A stretch of 64,000 nucleotides of DNA from Achromobacter pestifer (GTDB taxonomy: Bacteria > Pseudomonadota > Gammaproteobacteria > Burkholderiales > Burkholderiaceae_B): the NCBI RefSeq assembly GCF_902859625.1, contig NZ_CADIJX010000013.1:1-64000 (forward strand). The letters run 5' to 3'. Below are positions 32,446 to 40,992 of this stretch, piece by piece. A program made the position numbers and the translations under genes. The notes under the pieces are model-generated. The model searched no databases. It was not told the DNA's origin and saw only the letters and a program-made list of their open reading frames with translations. How positions within the stretch are numbered: position 1 is the stretch's first letter; the number at the start of each line of letters is the position of its first letter.

Positions 32446-34035
32446 ATGAAAATCGAAACCGCCCTGCTTTCGGTGTCCGACAAGACCGGCATCGTTGAAT
32501 TTGCCCGCGCCCTGGCTGCGCGTGGCGTGCGTCTGCTGTCGACCGGCGGCACCGCCCGTCTGCTGGCCGACGCCGGCCTGTCCGTCACCGAAGTGGCCGC
32601 CCACACGGGTTCGCCGGAAATCCTGGATGGCCGCGTCAAGACGCTGCACCCCAAGATTCACGGCGGCCTGCTGGCCCGCCGCGACAGCGCCGAGCACATG
32701 GACACCATCAAGGCAGCGGGCATCGATCGCATCGACATGCTGGTGGTCAACCTGTATCCGTTCCGTGAAACCGTTGCCAAGCCGGACTGCACGTTCGCCG
32801 ACGCGGTTGAGAACATCGACATCGGCGGCCCCGCCATGCTGCGCGCCGCCGCCAAGAACCACGGCACGGAAGCCGGCGGCGTGACGGTCGTGATCGACCC
32901 GGTCGACTATTCGCGCGTCTTGTCCGAAATGGACAAGAACGGCAGCACCTCCTATGGCCTGCGCCTGGCGCTGGCGTCGAAGGTTTACGCCCACACTGCC
33001 GCGTACGACGGCGCCATCGCTGCCTACCTGACCAGCCTGACCGAAGCCGAACCGGCCCAGGAAGCGGTCCCGGCGCGCAACGAATGGCCCGGCACGCTGA
33101 CCCTGCAAGTCAAGCAGGAACAAGCGCTGCGCTATGGCGAGAATCCGCACCAGACCGCCGCCTTCTATGTGGACACGCAACGTCCGGCCGGCCTGCTGGG
33201 CAGCTACCGCCAGTTGCAGGGCAAGGAACTGTCCTACAACAACATCGCCGACGCGGATGCCGCGTGGGAATGCGCGCGCAGCTTCGACGTGCCCGCCTGC
33301 GTCATCGTCAAGCATGCCAACCCCTGCGGCGTCGCCGTGGCGGCGGACACGCTGGGCGCCTATCAGCAGGCCTTCAAGACCGACCCGACGTCCGCGTTCG
33401 GCGGCATCATCGCCTTTAACCGTCCGGTGGACGCGGCCACGGCCGAAGCCGTCAGCGGCCAGTTCCTGGAAGTGCTGCTGGCCCCGGCCTATGACGGCGC
33501 CGCGCTGGCCATCCTGGCGGCCAAGAAGAATGTGCGCGTACTGGAAGTGCCGATGGGCGCGGGCCAGAACGCCTTCGACATCAAGCGCGTGGGCGGCGGC
33601 TGGCTGGTGCAAAGCCCGGACGCCTACAACGTGCCGCGTGACGCGCTGAAAGTGGTCAGCAAGCGCCAGCCCACCGAACAGGAAATGAACGACCTGGCCT
33701 TCGCCTGGAAGGTTGCCAAGTACGTCAAGTCCAACGCCATCGTGTTCGTGGGTGGCGGCATGACGCTGGGCGTGGGCGCTGGCCAGATGAGCCGCATCGA
33801 CTCCGCTCGCATCGCGTCGATCAAGGCGGAAAACGCCGGTCTGACCCTGAAGGGCTCGGCGGTGGCGTCGGACGCATTCTTCCCGTTCCGCGACGGCCTG
33901 GACGTGGTGGTGGCGGCAGGCGCGACCTGCGTGATCCAGCCCGGCGGCAGCATGCGTGACGATGAAGTCATCGCGGCGGCCGACGAGCATGGCATCGCCA
34001 TGGTGCTGACCGGCACCCGTCACTTCCGCCACTGA
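32446..34035 (+). CDS. purH: bifunctional AICAR transformylase / IMP cyclohydrolase
   Basis: A 529-residue enzyme catalysing the last two steps of IMP synthesis. The N-terminal MGS-like cyclohydrolase domain (ALLSVSDKTGIVEFARAL, LLSTGGTARLLADAG) is followed by the transformylase domain with the KHANPCG catalytic motif and the C-terminal GATCVIQPGGSMRDDEVIAAA. The stop overlaps the start of ruvC by one base (TGATG), indicating a purH-ruvC-ruvA transcription unit. Confidence 0.97.
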   Translation: MKIETALLSVSDKTGIVEFARALAARGVRLLSTGGTARLLADAGLSVTEVAAHTGSPEILDGRVKTLHPKIHGGLLARRDSAEHMDTIKAAGIDRIDMLVVNLYPFRETVAKPDCTFADAVENIDIGGPAMLRAAAKNHGTEAGGVTVVIDPVDYSRVLSEMDKNGSTSYGLRLALASKVYAHTAAYDGAIAAYLTSLTEAEPAQEAVPARNEWPGTLTLQVKQEQALRYGENPHQTAAFYVDTQRPAGLLGSYRQLQGKELSYNNIADADAAWECARSFDVPACVIVKHANPCGVAVAADTLGAYQQAFKTDPTSAFGGIIAFNRPVDAATAEAVSGQFLEVLLAPAYDGAALAILAAKKNVRVLEVPMGAGQNAFDIKRVGGGWLVQSPDAYNVPRDALKVVSKRQPTEQEMNDLAFAWKVAKYVKSNAIVFVGGGMTLGVGAGQMSRIDSARIASIKAENAGLTLKGSAVASDAFFPFRDGLDVVVAAGATCVIQPGGSMRDDEVIAAADEHGIAMVLTGTRHFRH

Positions 34036-34583
34036 TGCGCGTCCTTGGCATCGATCCCGGCCTGCGCCGCACCGGCTTCGGTGTGATCGATGCCGACGGC
34101 TCTCGGCTGCGTTATGTGGCCAGCGGGACCATCGTGGTCCCGCCGGCGCTGACGCTGGCCGAACGCCTGAAAGTCATCCTGGACAATCTGCGCCAGGTGG
34201 CGCGCGACACGCAACCCGACGTCGCCGCGCTTGAAATCGTCTTCATGAACACGAATCCGGCGTCCACGCTGCTGCTGGGCCAGGCCCGCGGCGCGGCGTT
34301 GTGCGCGCTGGCGGATAGTTCGCTGGCAGTGCATGAGTACACCGCCTTGCAGATCAAGAAAGCCGTGGTCGGCACCGGCCGCGCCGCCAAGGAACAGGTG
34401 CAGATGATGGTGCAGCACCTGCTGGCATTGGACGGCACGCCCGCCCCCGATTCGGCCGACGCGCTGGCCTGCGCCATCTGCCACGCCCACGTCGGCCCCT
34501 TGCAGGACAAGCTGGAACGCCTGGGGACGTCGCTGCGCATGAGCGGCAAGACGCGCATCCGCAATGGCCGCCTGATCGGCTGA
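34035..34583 (+). CDS. ruvC: Holliday junction resolvase RuvC
   Basis: A 182-residue endonuclease that cuts Holliday junctions. The catalytic acidic residues are visible: Asp in GIDPGLRRTGFGVI (residue 7), Glu in ALEIVFMNTNPASTLLLGQARG, and the late acidic residues in APDSADALACAICHAH. It is translationally coupled to purH, and ruvA follows after 76 bp. The partner ruvB is about 2.7 kb away on the other strand. Confidence 0.97.
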   Translation: MRVLGIDPGLRRTGFGVIDADGSRLRYVASGTIVVPPALTLAERLKVILDNLRQVARDTQPDVAALEIVFMNTNPASTLLLGQARGAALCALADSSLAVHEYTALQIKKAVVGTGRAAKEQVQMMVQHLLALDGTPAPDSADALACAICHAHVGPLQDKLERLGTSLRMSGKTRIRNGRLIG

Positions 34584-34659
34584 GCGCGTCCCGCGCGTAT
34601 AGAATGCCCGCATCCGCCGCGCATTCCGCGCGCGCCATTCTTACCAGGCCATCATCACC

Positions 34660-35232
34660 ATGATCGGACGCATCACCGGAACCCTGATCGAAAAACTGCC
34701 GCCCACCATCTGCGTGGACGTCGGCGGTCTGGGTTATGACATCGACGTGCCCATGAGTACGCTGTATTCCCTGCCGGAAACCGGCGCGCGGGTCACGCTG
34801 TACACACACCTGACGGTGCGTGAAGACGCGCACATCCTGTATGGCTTCGGGTCGGCCGGCGAACGCAGCGCCTTTCGCGAACTGATCAAGGTCAGCGGCA
34901 TTGGCGCGCGCACGGCGTTGTCGGTGCTGTCGGGCCTGTCGGTGGCGGATCTGGCCCAGGCCATCACCTTGCAGGAATCGGGCCGCCTGACGCGCGTGCC
35001 CGGCATCGGCAAGAAAACCGCCGAACGCCTGCTGCTGGAAATGCGCGGCAAGCTGGGCGCTGACATCGGCGCGGCCTCGCACGCTACGCCAGACAACCAG
35101 TCCGACATCCTGAACGCGCTGCTGGCGCTGGGCTACTCCGAGAAGGAATCGCTGTCGGCGCTGAAGACGCTGCCCGAAGGCGTGGGCGTGTCCGACGGCA
35201 TCAAGCAGGCGCTGAAAGCGCTGGTGCGCTAA
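34660..35232 (+). CDS. ruvA: Holliday junction DNA helicase RuvA
   Basis: A 190-residue protein that binds the four-way junction and docks the RuvB motor. It has the N-terminal OB domain (MIGRITGTLIEKLPPTICVDVGGLGYDIDVP), tandem helix-hairpin-helix motifs (LIKVSGIGARTALSVLSGLS and LTRVPGIGKKTAERLLLE), and the flexible linker followed by the C-terminal RuvB-binding domain (DILNALLALGYSEKESLSALKTL). Its last 4 bases overlap the end of the convergent NDUFA9-like gene. Confidence 0.97.
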   Translation: MIGRITGTLIEKLPPTICVDVGGLGYDIDVPMSTLYSLPETGARVTLYTHLTVREDAHILYGFGSAGERSAFRELIKVSGIGARTALSVLSGLSVADLAQAITLQESGRLTRVPGIGKKTAERLLLEMRGKLGADIGAASHATPDNQSDILNALLALGYSEKESLSALKTLPEGVGVSDGIKQALKALVR

Positions 35233-36149
35233 GGCGTACCCTGCAAATAACGTGGCGCGACGGCCTCCAGGCCCGTCGGCACCACGTGCAGTTCCGGAGC
35301 CATCGGCCCCGCGCAGATATTGTCGCGACGCATGGAATCCAGGTTGTCGCGCGACATCAGCGGCTTGCCCGGCAGGCATTCAAACAGCCGGGCCTGAATG
35401 CGGCCCACGCCCATGGGCATGCTGATCACTGGCCGGGGATGGCCGCTCCAGGCGGCGCACAACCGCGCGATCTCACCCAGCGTATAGACCTGCGGCCCAC
35501 CCAATTCGTAGGTCTTGCCACAGGTATGCGTATCGTCCAGGGCCGTCGACATCGCCACCACCACGTCACCCACGTAGACCGGTTGCATCCGCACATGCGC
35601 CCCTGCCAGCGGCAGCACGGGCAGCCAGCGCGCCAAGGTGGCGAACATATTGGTGAATTTGTCGTCCGGCCCGAATAAGACCGAAGGACGGAAAATCGTC
35701 CAGCCGCCTGTGGATGCCGCCTGGAATTCGTGCTTGATGGCAGCCTCGCCGTCGCCCTTGGAGCGTTGGTACATGCTGTCGCCCTGGGAATCCGCCCCCA
35801 ACGCACTGACGTGCAGCAGACGATGAACGCCCTGGCGTCGGCAAGCCTGCGCGATGCGCTGCGGCAATAGCACGTGCGCCCGCGCGAAGTCCGACCCGTA
35901 AGGCTTGCCCGCGTTGCCATGCAGGATGCCCACCAGGTTCACGACCGCATCGCAGCCGCGCACAAGCTGGTCCAGCGCGGCGTCATCGTGGATGTCGGTC
36001 TGCACCAGGGTGACGGTGGGAAAGACTTGCAGGTCGAACCCGCGTGCCAGAAGCCGGGTGGGCACGATGATCTGATGCAGGCCGCGGGACAACCGCGCAA
36101 TCAGGTGACGGCCGATGAAACCGGTGCCGCCGATGACAAGGATACGCAT
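35229..36149 (-). CDS. NDUFA9-like NAD(P)-binding protein (atypical SDR)
   Basis: A 306-residue Rossmann-fold protein: ILVIGGTGFIGRHLIARLSRG at the N terminus, then VVNLVGILHG and HVSALGADSQGDSMYQRSKGDGE. These match the 'complex I NDUFA9 subunit family' of extended SDRs. The Tyr-x-x-x-Lys pair appears as YQRSK. In bacteria the role is unclear; some affect respiratory complex assembly or quinone chemistry. It lies between ruvA (4-bp tail overlap) and the PLP dehydratase, away from any nuo genes. Confidence 0.88.
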   Translation of the reverse strand: MRILVIGGTGFIGRHLIARLSRGLHQIIVPTRLLARGFDLQVFPTVTLVQTDIHDDAALDQLVRGCDAVVNLVGILHGNAGKPYGSDFARAHVLLPQRIAQACRRQGVHRLLHVSALGADSQGDSMYQRSKGDGEAAIKHEFQAASTGGWTIFRPSVLFGPDDKFTNMFATLARWLPVLPLAGAHVRMQPVYVGDVVVAMSTALDDTHTCGKTYELGGPQVYTLGEIARLCAAWSGHPRPVISMPMGVGRIQARLFECLPGKPLMSRDNLDSMRRDNICAGPMAPELHVVPTGLEAVAPRYLQGTP

Positions 36150-36216
36150 GCCGCAGCCTCCTGTTCGTCAGGATCGAGTCCCGATTCTGCCTTGCACTGG
36201 CTGCAACCGCAAGCAC

Positions 36217-36249
36217 GCATCGGCAGTTCGCGAGGCGAACTGCCGATGC
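36217..36249 (-). terminator. perfect 15-bp inverted repeat after the dehydratase
   Basis: GCATCGGCAGTTCGC (36217-36231) and GCGAACTGCCGATGC (36235-36249) are perfect complements around GAG. It begins 3 bp after the dehydratase stop on the minus strand. No strong T-run follows, so it may terminate poorly or protect the 3' end. Confidence 0.6.
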
Positions 36250-36252
36250 GGA

Positions 36253-37218
36253 TCAGGCGGCCAGCAAACGAGCGTAGGCCGGAAGGTCGACGTTGCCGCC
36301 GCTGATGATGACGCCGACCCGCGCGCCACGCACCGGCACCACTTCCTGCATGACCGCTGCCGCGCCCAGGCAGCCCGTGGGTTCCACCACCATCTTCATG
36401 CGTTCGGCGAAGAACTTCATGGTCGTGACCAGTTGGGCATCCGTCACCGTGACGATGTCGCGCACATACTTCTGGATGAGCGGAAAGGTCAGATTGCCCA
36501 GATGGGTCGTGGCGGCGCCATCGGCCAGCGTCTTGGGGGCCGGAATTCGGACGATTTCACCCTTGCGCAAAGACTGCTGGCCATCATTGCCGGCCTCTGG
36601 CTCGACGCCGTAGACCAGGCAGCGCGGGCTGAGCGCGGCGGCGGACAAGGCGGAGCCCGACAGCAAGCCGCCGCCGCCCAGGCAAACGAACAAATAGTCG
36701 AGTTCGCCGACTTCCTCGAACAGTTCCTTGGCCGCGGTGCCCTGCCCCGTGATGACGTCTTCGTGATCGTAGGGAGGAATCAGGGTAGCGCCGGTTTCCG
36801 TGTGGATGCGCTGCGCGATCTGTTCACGGTCTTCGGTGTAGCGGTCGTATGTGACGATCTTGCCGCCATAGCCTTCCGTGGCGGCGCGCTTGGCCGCCGG
36901 GGCGTCCAGCGGCATGATGATCGTGGCGGATACGCCTTGCAGCTTGGAGGCCAGCGCGATGGCTTGCGCATGGTTGCCCGACGAGAACGTCACCACGCCG
37001 GCCGCGCGCTGCTCTGGCGTCAGGCGCGCGATGGCGTTGTAGCCGCCGCGGAACTTGAAAGCGCCCATGCGCTGGAAGTTTTCACACTTGAAGAAAATCG
37101 ACGCGCCGCTGATCGCGTCGGCCGTGGCCGAGGTCAAGACGGGCGTGCGGTGTGCGTTGCCGGCCAAGCGCTCGCTGGCGCGCACGACATCATCATAGGT
37201 AGGCAATTCGGGCAGCAT
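36253..37218 (-). CDS. PLP-dependent threonine/serine dehydratase-like enzyme
   Basis: A 321-residue fold-type II PLP enzyme of the serine racemase / threo-3-hydroxyaspartate ammonia-lyase type. It has the PLP-lysine motif FKFRGGYNAI, the SSGNHAQAIALASKL substrate loop, and the glycine-rich phosphate site CLGGGGLLSGSAL. The likely reaction is deamination of threonine, serine or 3-hydroxyaspartate to the oxo acid. The ATG at 37218 begins MLPELPTYDDVVRASERL. No regulatory ACT domain is present, unlike biosynthetic IlvA. Confidence 0.9.
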   Translation of the reverse strand: MLPELPTYDDVVRASERLAGNAHRTPVLTSATADAISGASIFFKCENFQRMGAFKFRGGYNAIARLTPEQRAAGVVTFSSGNHAQAIALASKLQGVSATIIMPLDAPAAKRAATEGYGGKIVTYDRYTEDREQIAQRIHTETGATLIPPYDHEDVITGQGTAAKELFEEVGELDYLFVCLGGGGLLSGSALSAAALSPRCLVYGVEPEAGNDGQQSLRKGEIVRIPAPKTLADGAATTHLGNLTFPLIQKYVRDIVTVTDAQLVTTMKFFAERMKMVVEPTGCLGAAAVMQEVVPVRGARVGVIISGGNVDLPAYARLLAA

Positions 37219-37298
37219 GGAAATCCGGTCCTTTGATCGCGAGAATGTCGAAACCCTCGGATCATAAACCCGTCGCGCGGTTTGCGCGCCGCCCGCGC

Positions 37299-38372
37299 TT
37301 ACTTGCCGAACAGATCGCCGCCGCCCGTGCTGACACCCGACGGCGGAGTCAGGCCCAGATGGCGCCAGGTCGTCAGCGTGGCGGTGCGCCCGCGCGGGGT
37401 GCGTTGCAGGTAGCCGTGCTGGATCAGGTAAGGCTCGATCACGTCTTCGATGGTGTCGCGCTCTTCGCCAATGGCGGCGGCCAGACTGTCCACGCCGACA
37501 GGCCCGCCGTCGAATTTGTGGATGATGGCTTCCAACAGCTTGCGGTCCATCAGGTCCAGGCCCTGGGGGTCCACTTCCAGCATGGCCAGCGCGCGGCCGG
37601 CGACGTCCGCGTCGATGGTGCCGCTGGCCTTGACCTCGGCGTAATCACGCACGCGGCGCAGCAGGCGGTTGGCGATCCGGGGCGTGCCACGGGCGCGGCG
37701 TGCCACCTCAGCGGCTCCTTCCGGCGTGATCACGGCGTTGAGCAGGCCGGCGCTGCGCGTCACGATGTGGCCCAGATCGGTCGCGTTGTAGAACTCCAGC
37801 CGCGAAACGATGCCGAATCGATCGCGCAGCGGGTTGGTCAGCATGCCCGCTCGCGTGGTGGCGCCCACCAGCGTGAACGGTTGCAGGTCCAGCTTCACGC
37901 TGCGCGCGGCGGGGCCTTCGCCGATCAGGATGTCGATCTGGAAATCTTCCAGGGCCGGATAGAGGATTTCCTCGACCACGGGCGACAGGCGATGGATTTC
38001 ATCGATGAACAGGACGTCGTTCTTTTCCAGATTGGTCAAGAGCGCGGCCAGATCCCCCGGGCGCTCCAGCACGGGGCCTGACGTCTGACGCAATTGCACG
38101 CCCATTTCATGCGCGATGATGTGGGCCAAGGTGGTCTTGCCCAGGCCCGGCGGGCCAAACAGCAGCACGTGGTCCAGTGCCTCGCCGCGCTTTCTGGCGG
38201 CCGCGATGAAGATTTCGAGTTGTTCGCGCGCACGCTGCTGGCCAACATATTCTTGCAGCGCCTTGGGCCGCAAGGCGCGTTCGATCGATTCCTCGTTGGG
38301 CGACACCGGTTGCGGCGCCACGATACGAGGGGCGTCGGGACGGGAGGAAAGGGAATCGGACTGGATGGCCAT
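37299..38372 (-). CDS. ruvB: Holliday junction branch migration helicase RuvB
   Basis: A 357-residue AAA+ motor. It has Walker A LFGPPGLGKTTLAHIIA, Walker B LFIDEIHR, sensor VGATTRAGMLTNPLRDRFG, arginine-finger region GTPRIANRLLRRVRDY, and a C-terminal winged helix. I chose the ATG at 38372, as upstream codons do not resemble the family. It is not in an operon with ruvCA as in many bacteria; here it reads toward them, separated by two unrelated genes. Confidence 0.97.
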   Translation of the reverse strand: MAIQSDSLSSRPDAPRIVAPQPVSPNEESIERALRPKALQEYVGQQRAREQLEIFIAAARKRGEALDHVLLFGPPGLGKTTLAHIIAHEMGVQLRQTSGPVLERPGDLAALLTNLEKNDVLFIDEIHRLSPVVEEILYPALEDFQIDILIGEGPAARSVKLDLQPFTLVGATTRAGMLTNPLRDRFGIVSRLEFYNATDLGHIVTRSAGLLNAVITPEGAAEVARRARGTPRIANRLLRRVRDYAEVKASGTIDADVAGRALAMLEVDPQGLDLMDRKLLEAIIHKFDGGPVGVDSLAAAIGEERDTIEDVIEPYLIQHGYLQRTPRGRTATLTTWRHLGLTPPSGVSTGGGDLFGK

Positions 38373-38482
38373 GGTGCGGATACGACAAGGGACGAAGCAG
38401 GATGCATCGTACCGTATGGAGGGGCCGCCTAGGTGGGGCCGCCTAGGCAGAGCCGCCGAGGAGCCGCCGAGGGCACTACCCC

Positions 38483-40072
38483 CTAGGCGGTTTCGGACAG
38501 CGGCAGTTTCACCCGCACGCACAAGCCGCCGGATTCGGCCTGGCGCAATTCCAGCGAACCGCCATGGGCGCGGGCGATGGCCTCGGCCAAGGCCAGGCCC
38601 AGGCCCACGCTGCCGGTGCGCGTGCGCGCGTCGTCCAGCCGGCTGAACGGGCGCAGCGCCTCCTGGCGGCGTTCAGGAACGATGCCGGTGCCATGGTCGG
38701 CCACATCCAGCACCGCATGGCGCTCTTCCCGCCGCAGGCTGACATCCACCGGCGGCGCCCCATGGTTCAGGGCATTGCCGATCAGGTTATCCAGCAGGCG
38801 GCCCAGCGCCACCGCATCGGCCTGCACCACCATTGGGGTCTCGTCGTCGGCCGCATTCAGATGGATGTCCGTGCCAGCGCCCGCCCAGGCGCCAACGCGC
38901 TCGGTCAGCCAGTCGGACAGCACGATGGGAGCGTAGCGATATGCCGCCGGATCGGTGCCGCGCACAAAGCCGATGAACTGATCGACCATGTGCTGCATGT
39001 CTTGCAGATCGGTACGCAAGCCTTCCTTCAACTTGGAATCGTCAGCCAGCTCAATGCGCAGCCACATCCGCGACAACGGCCCCTTCAGGTCATGCGGCAG
39101 GCCGGACAACAAGGTGCGGCGCACCGAGTCGGATTCGGCCAGCGCGTCCAGCATGGCATTGAAGCGCACACCCAGCGCACGGGTTTCATGCGGCCCCGAG
39201 GGTTCCACACGCTGCGGTTGTCCCGCGGCCAATCGGTCGGCGGCATCCGCCAGCCGCGTGATCGGCCGTGTGATGTGCCACGAGAAACCCACTGCCAGCA
39301 ACAGCAGCAGGCCCAGGCCGCCCAGCCAGGCCGCGATGAAGGGCGTGGCCACGGGCGGGTCCAGGCGATCCAGCGGGATGACCAGCCATTCGCGCAGGCG
39401 CGGCACGTCCTCGCTGGCGGAATTGGGAGCTAGCGAAATGAAGATTTCCGGGGTCGGGCCACGCGACAGCGCCACGCGGGTGCCGTCGTTCAAGCGCTCG
39501 TTCAGCTGTTGCACCAACACGCGCAGGTCGCGGCGGATGTCGTCAGGCTCGGGCTTGTAGCGGCGCATGTGTTCCTCGCGGGCACGCGCGTGGTCCGCCG
39601 CATCGCGCGAGTCGGCCCGGCGTTCATCGCCGCGCTCACCGTCACCGTCGTGGTCGTCGCCGCGCACCTCAGGCGGCGGAGGCGGCCTGGGCGCGTCGTC
39701 CGCCCGGGACTCTGGCGGCGGCGGCGGTGGGGGCCGCGGGGCTGCGCGCGGCGGCGGCGGCGGACGGCGGCCATTGAAGCGTTGCAACTTGGCTTCGGCC
39801 GGCAACACGCGCGACCACAGCCGCCATTGGTTCTGCGACGCGGTGCGCACGAATTCGGCGCGGTCCTCGGCAGGCACCTCGGATACGGCGGCGCGCAGCG
39901 TGCGGATCGTGGTGACGATGTAGCCAATGGCCACGTCTTCCATGAATTTGTGCCGGAAGTACGACACCGTGACCAGCGTGGCCGCCTGCGTCAGCAGCAC
40001 CGAACCCAGAATCAACAGGATCAGGCGTGCCCGCAGCGAACGCGGCACCAGAAAGCCGGGGGACAAACGCAT
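38483..40072 (-). CDS. sensor histidine kinase, EnvZ-like, with poly-proline periplasmic insert
   Basis: A 529-residue sensor kinase. A first membrane helix (ARLILLILGSVLLTQAATLVTV) and a second near residue 250 enclose a periplasmic domain. That domain holds three runs of 5-7 prolines mixed with Arg and Ala, then a charged Asp/Arg/Glu stretch. The cytoplasmic part has a HAMP, the H-box GLPHDLKGPLSR, an N-box DNLIGNALNHGAPP and a G-box VADHGTGIVPE. It partners with the OmpR-type regulator whose stop overlaps its start. The signal is unknown. Confidence 0.93.
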   Translation of the reverse strand: MRLSPGFLVPRSLRARLILLILGSVLLTQAATLVTVSYFRHKFMEDVAIGYIVTTIRTLRAAVSEVPAEDRAEFVRTASQNQWRLWSRVLPAEAKLQRFNGRRPPPPPRAAPRPPPPPPPESRADDAPRPPPPPEVRGDDHDGDGERGDERRADSRDAADHARAREEHMRRYKPEPDDIRRDLRVLVQQLNERLNDGTRVALSRGPTPEIFISLAPNSASEDVPRLREWLVIPLDRLDPPVATPFIAAWLGGLGLLLLLAVGFSWHITRPITRLADAADRLAAGQPQRVEPSGPHETRALGVRFNAMLDALAESDSVRRTLLSGLPHDLKGPLSRMWLRIELADDSKLKEGLRTDLQDMQHMVDQFIGFVRGTDPAAYRYAPIVLSDWLTERVGAWAGAGTDIHLNAADDETPMVVQADAVALGRLLDNLIGNALNHGAPPVDVSLRREERHAVLDVADHGTGIVPERRQEALRPFSRLDDARTRTGSVGLGLALAEAIARAHGGSLELRQAESGGLCVRVKLPLSETA

Positions 40073-40782
40073 CAGGGCGAAAACCGGTAGCCGATGCCCC
40101 AGACGGTCTGGATCCAGCGCGGCTGCTTGGGATCGTCTTCAATGACGCGGCGCAGGCGCAAGATCGCAATGTCGATGGCGCGGTCGTTGCGTTCACCGGC
40201 GTCATCGTCGCGCGCCAAGGCCAGCAGACGCTCGCGGGACAGCGGCTTGCCCGCGTTGCGCACCAGGGCTTCCAGCAGATTGATTTCGCCCCCGGTCAAT
40301 TTGACCACCGTGCCTTCGCGCGACAGTTGGCGCGATGACGGGTCAAACAGGAAGGGGCCGAATGTCACGGGCGCGTCCTTGGTCAGCGCGGACGGGCCAC
40401 GCTTGCGGCGCAGCACGGCCTCGATGCGGGCCAGCAGTTCGCGCGGGTCGAAGGGCTTGCCCACATAGTCGTCGGCACCGGCTTCCAGGCCGATGATGCG
40501 GTCCACGGCTTCGTCGCGGGCGGTCAGCAGGATGACGGGGATGTCTTCTCCTTGCTCGCGCAGGCGGCGGCAGGCGTCCGCGCCGTCGCCACCGGGCAAC
40601 ATGCGGTCCAGCACGAGCAGATCGGGCGCGTAACGGGTAATGCGCGACGACAAATCGGTGGCGTCCGGCGCCAGCAACGTGTCGTAGCCGTGCCGGTTCA
40701 GGTAGTCGGCAAGCAGTTGTCGCAATGCCGGATCGTCGTCGACGACCAGCAACTTGGTATGAGGATTGTCCATGGATGTCAT
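40072..40782 (-). CDS. OmpR-family response regulator
   Basis: A 236-residue regulator. The receiver domain (residues 8-120) has the acidic pocket VVDDDP, the phosphorylated Asp in LLVLDRMLPGGDGAD and LLTARDEAVD. The C-terminal winged helix is of the OmpR/PhoB type, ending WIQTVWGIGYRFSP. It forms a coupled pair with the kinase: its stop overlaps the kinase start by one base. Starts at 40782 and 40773 are both possible; neither has a strong ribosome-binding site. Confidence 0.93.
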   Translation of the reverse strand: MTSMDNPHTKLLVVDDDPALRQLLADYLNRHGYDTLLAPDATDLSSRITRYAPDLLVLDRMLPGGDGADACRRLREQGEDIPVILLTARDEAVDRIIGLEAGADDYVGKPFDPRELLARIEAVLRRKRGPSALTKDAPVTFGPFLFDPSSRQLSREGTVVKLTGGEINLLEALVRNAGKPLSRERLLALARDDDAGERNDRAIDIAILRLRRVIEDDPKQPRWIQTVWGIGYRFSP

Positions 40783-40992
40783 AGTGAGCCGCGGCGCGTC
40801 CGGCTGCAAGAGGCAAGAAATCAACTGAAATACACCTGTTGCACGATGTACGCCCTATTTTCCCGTGGTTTACTGGAAACCGCCGGCCCAACGCGGACTG
40901 GCCCTAAAATACCCGTGTTGGCCTTGCCCCTCGTGCGGTTTACTAAAAATCGTTTACAGACCCGGCCAGCCCCTCTCTCTACACTGTTTCCT

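Noticed and set aside
32152..34032. A 626-codon open frame antisense to purH
   Set aside because: It mirrors the third-codon GC bias of purH and has no recognisable domain; purH is unambiguous.
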